A DNA stretch of 21,160 bases, taken from NCBI GenBank assembly GCA_003427395.1, contig BFEA01000268.1, forward strand, positions 1,883,335 to 1,904,494, read 5' to 3'. Below, piece after piece: positions 7,087-15,535 of the stretch. A program made the position numbers and the translations under genes. The notes under the pieces are model-generated. The model was not told the DNA's origin, ran no database searches, and saw only the letters and a list, made by a program, of their open reading frames with translations. Every line of letters begins with the position of its first letter. Position 1 is the stretch's first letter. Origin of the DNA: Chara braunii (lineage: Eukaryota > Streptophyta > Charophyceae > Charales > Characeae).

Positions 7087-7712
7087 CTAAAAAAGGTAAG
7101 AATACTGAGCGACGATGGATTCTATCTCTGGGGGTGTTTTAATGGCCTCCCCTTTCTCAGAGACAAATACTAGATACATGCCCTCATCGCGATTCTGCTT
7201 ATAATAATTATAAAAAGATGATGTACACATGCACCCATAGTTTTCTATCAGACTGCTAGCTTTAAACTTCTGCAATCTATCAGATCTACCGTTGGGCAAT
7301 TTGTGAATCAACACCTTTCTATCCCAGTCAAACTGTAGTTGCGCGACCTCGAGGTAGTACATACCTAGAAGCATGTCAAAGGGTAGTTCGTCGCTATCCA
7401 GGAAGGAGATTTTATGGCTCAATTTCCCTCCTCCATAGGAGAGAAGGTGCAGACTACGTCCTTGACATAGTCTTTCATCAACATTTCGTGCTTGTTGGCC
7501 AGCGTAGAAGCTACAGTTCTGCTAAGCCGCTGCACTTGGTCCCCTAAGCGCAATCTATCCACACAAGCACGACTGATGAAGTTTCGTGTAGAGCCTCTGT
7601 CTGCGAAGTCGCCAACTTTACGGCCACCTACATCAACCTCTACCACGAAGTGTTCACCCTTTGGATCTCTACTGATTATCGCCCAAGAGTACCTGGGTCC
7701 TTCCCTGACCAC
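7087..7712 (-). pseudogene. Aspartic protease region of element A, altered active site
   Basis: Two frames (7712-7419 and 7422-7087) overlap by a few bases. The first has GDFADRGSTRNFISRACVD, where the family has a D-S/T-G active site followed by STRNFIS. Here it reads Asp-Arg-Gly (7601-7593). The second has ELPFDMLLGMYYLEV, matching the DMLLGMDFL flap end of retrotransposon proteases (Asp to Tyr), then a spacer rich in charged residues up to the RT. The protease normally cuts the Gag-Pol polyprotein. Loss of Ser/Thr at the middle position, plus the frame break, suggests an inactive enzyme. Confidence 0.78.
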
Positions 7713-7980
7713 TCAGTCTCTAACTTTTCTAGGGCCTCAGACACATCTCTCAAACAAAGCGTCGGTGGGTCTGAATGTTTCTGCGGGGCGATACGTGGGT
7801 CACTAGCCTTGGCCAATGCCTGAAGTGGGGAAGGCAACGTTACCACTTCAGCGCGAGTAGGAGCGGCTAAAACTCCTACTAACCTGAGGTGTTTCCGTGC
7901 GAAGTGCTCGCAGAAGCACCGCCAAAGTTCGAAGATAGTCCCACCACCGTCGGTGAGGCTACCCTCGTCAGGACATTTTT

Positions 7981-8282
7981 GCCTCGGCGCGTTTGGGACG
8001 TGTGGCTATAATTGCCACAGTTCATGCAAGTGCCCCTACCGACTCGTCCCTACACACCTCATATTCTAAACCAAGTTTTACCCATGCGGGTGTTCCTTGG
8101 TCGCCCTGACCCCTGGACCGTACTACCTTATTTTTTTCGGTCCCCCTAGCCTTTTCCTTGATAGGTGTCACGACTCCCCCATCCGAAGTCTCACTGGCCA
8201 TCTCTTCCCCACGGTTTGGGAAGTCGACAATTTTTGTTGCCTGACCATCGTGGTCGACAAACATTAGTTGACCTTTCTTCTT
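7981..8282 (-). pseudogene. Gag zinc knuckle region, last Cys replaced
   Basis: The open stretch 8264-8022 is charged and Gly/Glu/Lys-rich, as Gag tails often are. In another frame, 8028-7987 reads CMNCGNYSHTSQTR, a C-x2-C-x4-H-x4-C knuckle with Arg (7987-7989, CGC) in the place of the final Cys. Retroelement Gag knuckles bind nucleic acid, and this one could not hold zinc normally. A frameshift separates it from the preceding charged segment. From 7986 down to 7713 the frame continues briefly and then stops; only a spacer is expected there. Confidence 0.7.
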
Positions 8283-8945
8283 TCAGTCCTGGGGTAGTCT
8301 CTTTTTCATACTATCTCCCTGACTCTGATGCGCGGACCCCAATTTTGCCTCTATATCTAAGGTATTTTTGCTAAAGGAGGCGAAGTTGTGCTGCTCGACA
8401 TAGGCCTCATCTACCAGCTTTGTCCTTACCTCTGAAGGTAGACATCTAAGGTAATCCGTGAGGAGTACCTGCTGGTCATAGCGCACACCAGGTACCACGA
8501 GCAGACGTTCTACGGTGTCCGTTAGCTCACGAACATTCTTGTACCTTCTGGCATAGAGACTATTGATTGCATTGGTGACCTTTTGAACCCCTACCCTCAT
8601 GCCACCTGTTGTACACGGACCGTACAAACTCTTCCAATGTCTGGGCCTGGGCCCAGACATCAAAATTTTGACCGTAACCCTGTTGCTGCACTAGGTCATT
8701 CAACCAGCGGGCTGCTGACCCCTCTAGGAGGCAGCCGCTACAACTTTTTGTCCAGGTTTGGTAAGCTTGTGCCTCACATAAGTAGGCACGGTCCTTACCC
8801 AGGTATCCAAATCCTCATCCTTCTTCTTGTCGTCGGAGAAGGGCTTAGGACTCATCAGGGGTATTTTGGGCATCCACTGCATAGGCTGCATGGGCCCAAG
8901 GGCTTGCTGCAGTGGCTGTATAGCCACCGAAACAGGTTGCTGCAC
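8283..8945 (-). pseudogene. Gag central (capsid-like) region of element A
   Basis: Frames 8945-8724 and 8663-8283, with a shifted piece between, read as one retrotransposon Gag domain. They encode KPFSDDKKKDEDLDTWVRTV, then in a shifted frame FLEGSAARWLNDLV, then INSLYARRYKNVRELTDTVE and a stretch rich in hydrophobic helices ending near LRCLPSEVR. These match the retrotransposon Gag capsid pattern (W-L-x-x-V, A-x-x-W-L, L-Y-x-R-x-x). Gag forms the particle that packages element RNA. Breaks near 8725 and at the stop around 8283 show that the coding sequence is no longer continuous. Confidence 0.75.
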
Positions 8946-8957
8946 ACTAACCTACGC

Positions 8958-9800
8958 CTAACTGGACAGTGGGACTGTAGTAACCACTGTCGTCGATGGT
9001 ACGGCTGAGACTCTATGAACCGGACCACTAGTTGCTAGAAAACCACCTGGAGGGGGCATGCCAAACAAAGGTGAGAATAGAGGCCCTACCGGCGGCAACA
9101 CCACTGATGGACCCGCACCCGAATGGGGAGCTACAACATACTGAGGCTGCCTCATCATGGGACGAGGAGCCTGCAGGGCAACCAGAATCTGCTTCTGGCC
9201 TGCCATTAGTTCAGCCAACACTTCTTGCTGGACAACCTGCGCTCCTGCCACACAAAGAAGCGAGCTACGCAGCACTCGTATCGCAGGGTCAAGTGCTGAT
9301 TCATCTAATGCTTTTAATCTGCCTAGCTCCTCTCTCCTACTACCTAGTCTAGCTTTCCTCATGATTGTTTTTCTTTTCCTCTCTGCTGCCTCATCCAGTT
9401 GTCGTTGTAGCTCATCCTGAAGTTCTTCCGCTTGAAGGATTTCGTAATCCTCCGGCGTGAGTTGAGTCTGTTGGCTGACTCGCAAGCAAGCACTCTGGCT
9501 AATGGACCCCTGAGAACCACTCTGACCAACTCCTGAGAAAGCGACCCGTGAAGAAGCGTGCGACATGGTAGAGGAAGTAGCCATGGTTGTACCGGTACTA
9601 GCTATAGTTCTAGACCTGGCGCTATCCTCAGCCACCCTCAATCTTCTTGCCGCTGCTCTCTCTTTTGCCTCTCTCTGCAGTCTCCTTTCGTCTCCTGGAC
9701 CTAGCTCTAGGAAAGTCAAAGGTCGACTACGAGCAGTTCCACGAGTAGTCCTACGGTCGTCCACTAACAACTCCTCCTCGCTAGTGCTTGCATCACTCAT
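8958..9800 (-). CDS. N-terminal Gag of element A with coiled coil
   Basis: This is the longest open frame in the window (280 codons), starting with ATG at 9800-9798. It begins MSDASTSEEELLVDD, then has a basic, Ala/Arg/Glu-rich helix (LQREAKERAAARRLR) and a Ser/Thr-rich linker. A second long heptad-like region with LQAEELQDELQRQL and RKRKTIMRK follows, and the end is Pro/Gly-rich. The helices are probably coiled coils for particle assembly. It precedes the recognisable capsid-like Gag segment after a stop at 8958. I infer the Gag assignment from position and the continuing element, not from a domain match. Directly upstream (9801-9970) there is no clear primer-binding site. Confidence 0.7.
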   Translation of the reverse strand: MSDASTSEEELLVDDRRTTRGTARSRPLTFLELGPGDERRLQREAKERAAARRLRVAEDSARSRTIASTGTTMATSSTMSHASSRVAFSGVGQSGSQGSISQSACLRVSQQTQLTPEDYEILQAEELQDELQRQLDEAAERKRKTIMRKARLGSRREELGRLKALDESALDPAIRVLRSSLLCVAGAQVVQQEVLAELMAGQKQILVALQAPRPMMRQPQYVVAPHSGAGPSVVLPPVGPLFSPLFGMPPPGGFLATSGPVHRVSAVPSTTVVTTVPLSS

Positions 9801-9969
9801 GAGCTACAGTGTGTGTGATCTAAACTAGAATCCACATTGAATCCTACCTTAGCCTGACACAACCGAGTACAAATAACAACTAATTTCGGTCGGCCTGAAC
9901 AGAAACAGTTAGGTGATGTAGTAACAACTAATGTCAGATCCTACAGAAAATATCACATCTATTTTTAGA
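9801..9969. other. Leader of element A, no gene seen
   Basis: This noncoding stretch precedes gag of element A on the - strand. It has a short repeat of GTAACAACTAATGTCAG and AATAACAACTAATTTCGG. I do not see an LTR boundary or a tRNA-complementary primer site, so the element's 5' end seems lost or diverged. Confidence 0.4.
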
Positions 9970-10335
9970 TTTTTTTTTTTTTTGATATATAAAAACACCC
10001 CCACTAGTGTTAGTGCTGTTGGTAAGAGCAGACACCGCTAACACCTGGGGAGAGGCTCCATCTATTAGTGGGGAGGGTCACCTGCTGGAAAACGGGTCCA
10101 GCGTCCCTCGAAAGAAAACATCTTGAGAAGGTGAAAAACAGTGTGAGGTCTGCCAGCATTAATTACCCTGCACAACAGGGGATTGACTGAGCAGACCCTA
10201 TGAAAATAGTGGCTATGGAGTCTGCCAGCATTGATTGCCCTGGCGTCAGATAGACCGCTAAGGACTGATACTAGGGACTGGTACTAATCAGGAGAGCCAC
10301 ACACTCCCAGACCATGCTCAACCTCATGCTCAATG
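9970..10335 (-). repeat. Poly(A)-tailed repeat copy I (SINE-like or LINE 3' end)
   Basis: On the - strand the unit ends in 14 A residues (9983-9970). It contains a block at about 10016-10106 that reads on the + strand GGTAAGAGCAGACACCGCTA and later GCTGGAAAACGGGTCCAG. The same block occurs in copy II. Two further short repeats, TGCCAGCATTAATTACCCTG (10151-10170) and TGCCAGCATTGATTGCCCTG (10222-10241), lie upstream on the - strand. A tailed, noncoding repeat of about 350 bp suggests a SINE or a very short 3' fragment of a LINE. I cannot place a clear pol III A/B box pair. Confidence 0.45.
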
Positions 10336-10580
10336 TTTTTTTTTTTTTGGAAAACCCCGGGTGGCGCTAGGGGTGCTGATAAGAGCAGACACCGCTAGCC
10401 CTCCCCGAAGGGCCCAAGAGCTAGTTGGGCTCACTGCCCGTTGCTGGAAACCGGGTCCAGTATCCCATCTTGTTCTATCCGTCGGTACCACACCCGCGGC
10501 CCGGGTCCTCCCGCATCCCCCTGTACATACGGCTGCCAGCATTGTTTGCCCTGTACCCTAGGGATTGACTGCACAGGCTT
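10336..10580 (-). repeat. Poly(A)-tailed repeat copy II, related to copy I
   Basis: On the - strand the unit ends in 13 A residues (10348-10336). On the + strand it has GATAAGAGCAGACACCGCTA (10378-10397) and GCTGGAAACCGGGTCCAG (10443-10460), matching copy I in order and spacing. CTGCCAGCATTGTTTGCCCT (10532-10551) is followed by GGGATTGACTG (10561-10571), again as in copy I. The two tailed copies lie head to tail in the same orientation as the LINE upstream on the - strand. They could therefore be LINE 3' ends. Confidence 0.45.
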
Positions 10581-10651
10581 GTCGGCCAAAATGGAGCTGT
10601 CTCTTCAGTCTACCCAACCGTTAGATTACCCATGCCGCCCTGACAGCTATC

Positions 10652-10741
10652 CTAGCCTGCTCTATATCTGCCCGACCTTGTCCCTGCAATCCGCTACCAG
10701 CCTGCTCTATATCTGTCCCACGTTGCCCATTCAATCCGCTC
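10652..10741. repeat. 45-bp tandem repeat, two copies
   Basis: AGCCTGCTCTATATCTG at 10654-10670 recurs at 10699-10715, and CAATCCGCT at 10687-10695 recurs at 10732-10740, an offset of 45 bp. The copies differ at several positions. The surrounding stretch from 10581 to about 10860 has no credible gene. Confidence 0.85.
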
Positions 10742-10889
10742 CATACCATTGCATGTCTACCATTGCCAGATTGTGAGGCGGGAAGGGGTCAGGAAAATCT
10801 GATGTCGGTCGTAGCAGGATAGCCTTGCCGACTGAAAGTGCAAGATCTTTTAAATACAATCATATTGTTTTTCTAATTTTTTGTTTTTG

Positions 10890-11115
10890 GGTGTGAGTTC
10901 AACAAGTACTACTCATGGTGAATTAAGTAGAATTTTTCAACAAATCCAAATTCCATTATACTTGGATTCTAGTATCATTCTACTAACTTAAATATAAGGA
11001 TTTATCGTAACCGAATACGTTATCAATTACTTCCTTATTTAAGGTTGTTTTTTAATCCAAATTTAGATAGATCAATTGCTCAATTTGCAGAAATTTTACA
11101 CAGTGAAAGTCTTCT
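10890..11115 (+). pseudogene. tilS: Nuclear fragment of plastid tilS (NUPT)
   Basis: A locally AT-rich stretch encodes part of tRNA(Ile)-lysidine synthetase, the enzyme that converts the CAU anticodon C34 to lysidine. The first frame reads [18 protein letters not shown] (about 10920-10973). After a one-base shift it continues with STN (10979-10987) and [20 protein letters not shown], then [14 protein letters not shown] to about 11113. The order D-S/T-N, R-N-R-I-R-x-x-L-L-P, F-N-P is the conserved C-terminal part of the TilS N domain in plastids and cyanobacteria. The P-loop half is absent. Low GC, a frameshift and neighbouring mobile elements fit plastid DNA inserted in the nucleus. Family knowledge: tilS (ycf62) is plastid-encoded in some charophytes. 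Exact ends are uncertain (outer limits about 10855 and 11130). Confidence 0.8.
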
Positions 11116-11236
11116 TAGTAGTCCAATCCTTAAAGCAGATCCGGTAGTCTCTCTTGAATTCCCCCAGGTTGCACGCCTGAGTGGGCTTTCCGTCCCATCT
11201 TACACCTGCGATCCAGCCCCCTTTCTCACTACCCAA

Positions 11237-12033
11237 CTAGTCCCCGAAGAATTGGTGGATTGCACGTGTTATATCCTGTGTTGATTGAAACAAGTCAAGT
11301 TGATTTTTAACTTTATGCCACTGTATCGTGAGTTGTTGCTGGATATATTGCTTTATCATATTTGTTACCTCTTCCCCCTCTATGCGGACACCCTCCATGG
11401 TATGCGTACAACGTTTTCTCCGGAGGGCCCACACCACTGCCCTTCTCCCTATCTTGAACATGTTATTTTCAAAAGTATTGTCGGCGGGGGAGGACCATGC
11501 TTCACATAATATGGCCGCCCTCCAATCCCATGGCCAGTTGGATTCCGTGGCCAGCAAGGTCCAAATTTCGTCCCACCATCGCCACGTAAGGACTGCCCCT
11601 GGGCACTGCATGAAAATGTGTTCTATAGTTTTCGGGATTCTGCGGGAAGGGAACGCAGTATGGCACGATTTGCACCACGGCAATGTCCCTTCTGTTCCAG
11701 CTGTGTGCGCTCTATCAACCAATTATTCGTGGGCAGGCAGCGGTGTTCAATCTGCCACTGCAGCGAGGCCATCTTCGTTGGCCTAGATCTTGTGGCGGTG
11801 AACCATCCGATGGGGCGGATTGCCTCCGTTCCTACATTCAGGTGAGACCTCCACCGAGCTTTCACGGTTTCTTTTATGTTCACCTTCGGTCTCACACAAG
11901 TGGGGCCTTCACCATTAAGGTGTAGAGTTTCCGATTCTCCCCCGTTCTGGATTTTCACGGAGGGGTCTACTGCCATTCCTCGGGGTCGAAGGGGAGTTCT
12001 GCCACGGGGGTCTTTGGCTGGTACGCTATCCAA
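11237..12033 (-). pseudogene. LINE C-terminal region with CCHC (zf-RVT type) finger
   Basis: Frames 12033-11623 and 11722-11237 together encode the end of ORF2. The first has a basic stretch and HRCLPTNNWLIERTQ, a motif that precedes the finger in plant LINEs. After a frameshift the second has CKSC, 14 residues, then H-x4-C in EHIFMQCPGA, giving C-x2-C-x14-H-x4-C. TWRWWDEIW and a helical tail follow. Such fingers are found at the C-terminus of plant LINE ORF2 and are thought to bind nucleic acid. All four ligands are present. The stop is at 11237-11239. Confidence 0.85.
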
Positions 12034-12920
12034 TTATTTTTTCCCCGGAGCGTCCGAATCCTGAGCAGGTCCACGTTTCTCCGCCATCTCGTTGCTTCTG
12101 GGATGTATCGAACGAGTATATTGTCTATGTCTATGTGGCAGAGGTTGATTAACGCTTCATCAGATCGCACCTCTACCACATTGCCCACACTTTCCAGATC
12201 CCTTGGGACCGCCACCCAATCCCCTTCAATTAATTGCGGTCCTCTGCGCAGGATGCGTACCCAGTCTAGGGGGATCGTGAAGATCAGGAGGTCTAAATTT
12301 TCCTCAAACCTTATGGCAGTGTTTTAGTATGGTCTTTAGCTGCGGCGCCGTTTTTCAGTTCCCCTTTTCTATGTCCCACATGTCCTTTATTTTAATTATG
12401 CCTCTTTTAGCCCAGCTATTCTACGGAGTGTTTGAGCTACGGTACACCCTACTGTATATGTCGGTCATCCACCTGTTCCCGAAAAGAGGCTGGCGCATCA
12501 CCTCCTCTCACCTTGTCGACGCCAAGCCTTTAAGACTCGCACCCAAAAGTCGTCCCTAATCAAATCGGAGCGGGCCACGTCTCGGGACGGGGCTTGGTCC
12601 GTTCGGTGGCCTGTTCGAGGGCACCTTGGCACCGTCCAGAACTGGTCCTCCAACCAGGTCAGCGGGTTAACCGCCTGCGGTGCTTGTGGGGCGAGACGCG
12701 CAATCTGTTCCAACGCAAAGGCCTGTCATGGAAGATGCTGGGTGAAGAGCAGTCTCCTCACCCATTGGACGGCTAGTGTTGCGATCTGGGTATCCGGGTC
12801 CAGGATCCCCAGACCCCCTCTGTCTTTAGGTTGGATTACCGATGCCCAAGCTACCCTGCTGATCCCATTCGAAAGCTCGCCGTTGCCTCTCCACAGCAGG
12901 GCCGTTAGTTGCCTCTTCAA
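11967..12920 (-). pseudogene. LINE region between RT and C-terminal finger
   Basis: Three short frames (12920-12726, 12713-12498, 12215-11967) carry the part of ORF2 that follows the RT palm. The first has FLWRGNG-like LLWRGNGE and PKDRGGLGILD, the W-x-P-K-x-x-G-G-L-G-I motif found after RT in plant LINEs. The second has VLKAWRR. The third has WRRNVDLLRIRTLRG. The stretch 12216-12497 is part of the same element but has no convincing frame. The breaks show long neutral decay. Confidence 0.7.
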
Positions 12921-12965
12921 AGATCTGACGGCTTCCTTATTGAAGGTCCAAATTGCAGATCTGTA

Positions 12966-13715
12966 TCAAAGGGCCGCCAACACTACACTGTTGATCGCAA
13001 GCGCCCTACCAATAAGAGAGGTCTGCCGGTCTTTCCAATGGGCCAGTTTCTCTAGGGCGGGCTTAAGGATCCACTCGTCATTTGATGCAGGAAAGCCATT
13101 TGACCTGAGGCGACTCCGGGGGGCGCACGCCTTATGATGGATCCACCATCCCAAAGTTTTGCTTCCCCAGTTGACTGTCATGTCCGAGACCGTTGTGAAT
13201 CGGTCGAAGAGTAGCCTGATTTCTTCCATGTTCGCTGCAGTGGCCTCCATCATAATGGTCAAGTCCGCAAACAATGAGCAAACGGGAATCGCGTCTTTCG
13301 GGATGGCCGAAATCTGCAACCTCTTCACGTCTTTGTTCGCACGGAGGTTTGCTGCCAGCGCCTCCATTACTATTATAAAGAGGAAAGGTGCCAACGGGTC
13401 CCCTTGACGCACCGATCATTGCAGCGGAAAGGCTGGCGTAATCCTAGCATTAATTTGGACGCAAGTGGTGGCATTGTGATGGAGTATTTCGGTCCAACGT
13501 CGGAAGGCCGGACCGATGTTCGTTCTCTCCATACATTTGTCCAAAAACAACCAGTCCACATGGTCATATGTTTTCTCAAAGTCAATGAAAACTATGGCCG
13601 CGTTTCGCTTATCTTGTCTTGTTAGTTTTGGCCAATAAGGTTCATTCACACCGAGAATCCAATCTTTCTCATATCGAACATAATAGACTCGGACCTGTTC
13701 AATTAAGAAGTTCAT
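12966..13715 (-). pseudogene. LINE reverse transcriptase palm, inactive (FADL)
   Basis: Frame 13715-13416 has AIVFIDFEKTYDHVDW, RT motif A with its Asp kept (the family usually has DFEKAYD). Frame 13412-12966 has RQGDPLAPFLF (motif B) and SLFADLTIMME, where the family has FADD. The second Asp is Leu (TTG, codon 13260-13262), so one catalytic acid is gone. LINE RT copies the element RNA at the nicked target. A frameshift at about 13412-13416 splits motif A from motif B, at the position of the conserved GxxQGDP. Confidence 0.88.
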
Positions 13716-13721
13716 TAACTA

Positions 13722-14259
13722 GCAGGATATTTTCCTGGATTCTGCGTCCTTTGACGAGCCCAGTCTGTATTGGGTGGATGATGTCGTGCAAGACTGGGAT
13801 TAAACATTTAGCAAGGGCTTTCGCGAGCATTTTGTAGACGATTGTAAGCAGGGTTATCGGGCGGTAGTTTTTTATGTCCATCTTATCCCTTTTTTTGTGT
13901 AACAGAAGACGTTGTGCGATCTTGTATCGGATCGGCCTTGCCGAACACGTCCGGGCAATTATCCCACCAACATCTCACGTTCACGAGTATTCCGTTCAGC
14001 TGCGTATCAGAGACACGGTCGGGGTTCAACCAAGGGTATGAATTTAATGAAAAGAAAGCGTACAGGTAGGGCACTCGCAGGATATTTTCCTGGATTCTGC
14101 GTCCTTTGACGAACCCAGTCTGTATTGGGTGGATGATGCCGTGCAAGACTGGGATTAAACATTTAGCAAGGGCTTTCGCGAGCATTTTGTAGACAATTGT
14201 AAACAGGGTTATCGGGCGGTAGTTTTTTATGTCCATCTTATCCCTTTTTTTGTGTAACA
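13722..14259. repeat. 183-bp direct duplication of LINE RT sequence around a 172-bp filler
   Basis: Bases 13722-13904 and 14077-14259 are copies (offset 355 bp) with about four substitutions, for example GACGAGCCC against GACGAACCC and GTAGACGATT against GTAGACAATT. Both encode NYRPITL and IHPIQTG of the RT fingers. Between them, 13905-14076 encodes on the - strand an unrelated peptide in the same open frame, with NSYPWLNPDRVSD and RCWWDNCPDVFGK. That filler is not a LINE sequence I recognise. Confidence 0.93.
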
Positions 14260-14722
14260 AGGTAAGAACGCCTTGTCCTACCAACTCCCCCATCCGACCT
14301 GTTTCCCACACGTGTTGGTAGAAACTCATAAGGTCCGGGGCCATCAGGGTCCAGAAGGATTCCCAAAATTCCTTAGGAAACCCATCTATGCCCGGCGTCT
14401 TCTCTTCGTCCATCAGCATCATCGCCGTCCAGATTTTCTCCTTAGACAGGGGGAGATCTAGCTTTGTTCTCAACTGGCTCGTCAGGGTCTTCCGACTCTT
14501 CCCTAGTGGTTTCATGAAGTCCTCTATTTCCTTCTCCCTTACGTTTTTCTCTCGCCTGACGCACCTTGAGGTGAACCGATCTTTAAAAAAGGTCCTGGCT
14601 ATCTGCGTGCAATGGGGAGAGGAGGTGACAATATCCCGGTGCCCAGTCTGTGGGTCATATAGTGCCTCTATGGTTGTTTTGTGTGAACGGACTCGGGCTA
14701 TACTAAAGAATTTTTTATCCAT
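13883..14722 (-). pseudogene. LINE RT N-terminal region (fingers) running into filler
   Basis: An open frame of 279 codons starting at ATG 14722. It has a helical N-terminal stretch, then KTPGIDGFPKEFWESFW, then DIKNYRPITLFTIVYKMLAK, and IHPIQTGFVKGRRIQENI. These are the first RT motifs (0 to 2) of plant LINEs. After RIQENI the frame enters the 172-bp filler and ends at 13883. The true continuation resumes from the second copy of the duplicated block at 13904-13722. The region between 14722 and the endonuclease (14723-14938) is expected linker. Confidence 0.85.
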
Positions 14723-14938
14723 TGTGCCTTCTGTTTGGAATTTCGTGAGCCTTCCTCTTATGCGTGTACTCTCCCATCTTTGTGTGGCAAAGAACTGGAG
14801 TTGTTGTTGCAGTCTCTATACCTCAGAACCCTCTTCTGGTTGTGTATCGTGGTCGTTTTGTGAGCTGTTTGATAGGTCTTGATGCTCCAGTTGTTGCCGT
14901 TTTTGGTGAATTTTCATCTCCTGTTGGTGTTTTAGCTG

Positions 14939-15535
14939 CTAATATTTTTCAATATTCTTGGCATTTTTTTGCCAGATAGAACAGACCACTGTTAAACCAA
15001 TCAAGTCCTTTAAATAACTCTGAAAAGTTTTCTGTTGTAAGATGGTTGTATTAAGTTTGTAGAAACCAGATCCGCGGTCGTTTTTTTTGCGGAAAGATAA
15101 AATGACTGTGCATATTTTGTGATCAATGCCCGGATACACGCTCGCGGGCAGAACGGTTGCCAAGAGTAGCGCGCCTTCCACGTCTTCCGAGATTAGGATT
15201 AAGTCGATCCTGGATCTCGACTGACCCTCGGTTCCGGTCTTTCGCAGAAATGCATAAAACCTAGTATCTGGATTTAACTTCCGGAAGGAATCAAATACTT
15301 CTAGTGAAAGACATAATTCATTAATTATCCTCTCGTCCTCTTCTACGCAAGCCGGGGTGGGAGAGGGCGTCCGCCATCTGTCCATCCACCGATCCGAGGT
15401 TGCATTGCAGTCCCCTGCTATGATGACCGACACTCCCTTCGGGATTTGCGTCTTCAGATTCTCGAAGGAGACCCTCCTCTCGGTCGTCGTATTAGGTGCG
15501 TAGACACATACTATGCATAGGATTTCAAGTTCCAA
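14939..15535 (-). pseudogene. LINE apurinic-endonuclease-like domain, N-terminally truncated
   Basis: The frame encodes the C-terminal two thirds of an exonuclease-endonuclease-phosphatase fold: CIVCVYAPNTTTERR, then VSVIIAGDCNATSDRW (the GDFN motif with Phe to Cys). RSRIDLILIS (S-x-x-R-I-D) follows, and then YPGIDHKICTV, where the SDH motif has Ile in place of Ser. LINE endonuclease nicks target DNA to prime reverse transcription. The first 80-90 residues, including the N-x-W/QE residues, are missing. The Asp-His pair is kept, but activity is unlikely without the N-terminus. Confidence 0.85.

Larger units (their letters stand above)
4207..9800 (-). mobile_element. Element A: decayed Ty3/Gypsy chromovirus-type LTR retrotransposon
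   Basis: On the - strand the order is gag (9800-8283), zinc knuckle (about 8028-7987), protease (7712 on), RT (7083-6540), RNase H (6390-5722), integrase (5712-4844), GPF/Y-like and chromodomain-like C-terminus (4820-4227) and polypurine tract. That is the Ty3/Gypsy order (IN after RNase H), and the chromodomain-like end places it with chromoviruses. The reading frame is interrupted at many places. Active-site residues are altered in protease, RT and integrase, and part of the region between RT and RNase H is replaced. No 5' LTR or clear primer-binding site is found between 9800 and 9970. It is a nonautonomous relic. Confidence 0.9.
11237..15535 (-). mobile_element. Element C: 5'-truncated, decayed LINE (non-LTR retrotransposon)
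   Basis: On the - strand the order is AP-endonuclease-like domain (15535-14939), RT (14722-12966), thumb/connection (12920-11967) and C-terminal zinc finger (12033-11237). This is ORF2 of a plant L1-like LINE. The endonuclease lacks its N-terminal part; upstream of 15535 the frame meets a stop at about 15570, so the copy is 5'-truncated as LINEs often are. At least six frame breaks and an internal duplication interrupt it. The RT catalytic pair is altered. No obvious poly(A) follows the stop at 11237 directly; the tailed repeats at 10336-10580 may be the original 3' end, separated by the tilS fragment. Confidence 0.9.

Noticed and set aside
9032-9828. Plus-strand frames opposite gag of element A.
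   Set aside because: They are shadows of the Gag frame, with Leu/Ser-rich composition from the complementary strand.
10021-10106. A class II (Ser-like) tRNA gene or tRNA-derived sequence in the tailed repeat.
   Set aside because: The D-arm-like GGTAAGAGCAG and a T-arm-like stem are present, but the T-loop lacks TTC-R-A and no acceptor stem closes. It is at most a distant resemblance.
11045-11284. A plus-strand gene reading through the tilS fragment.
   Set aside because: The start codon is internal to the TilS peptide, and the second half of the frame lies in the LINE 3' region, so it is a chance fusion.
14388-14882. Long plus-strand open frame of 164 codons.
   Set aside because: It lies opposite the LINE reading frame and shows no domain of its own.
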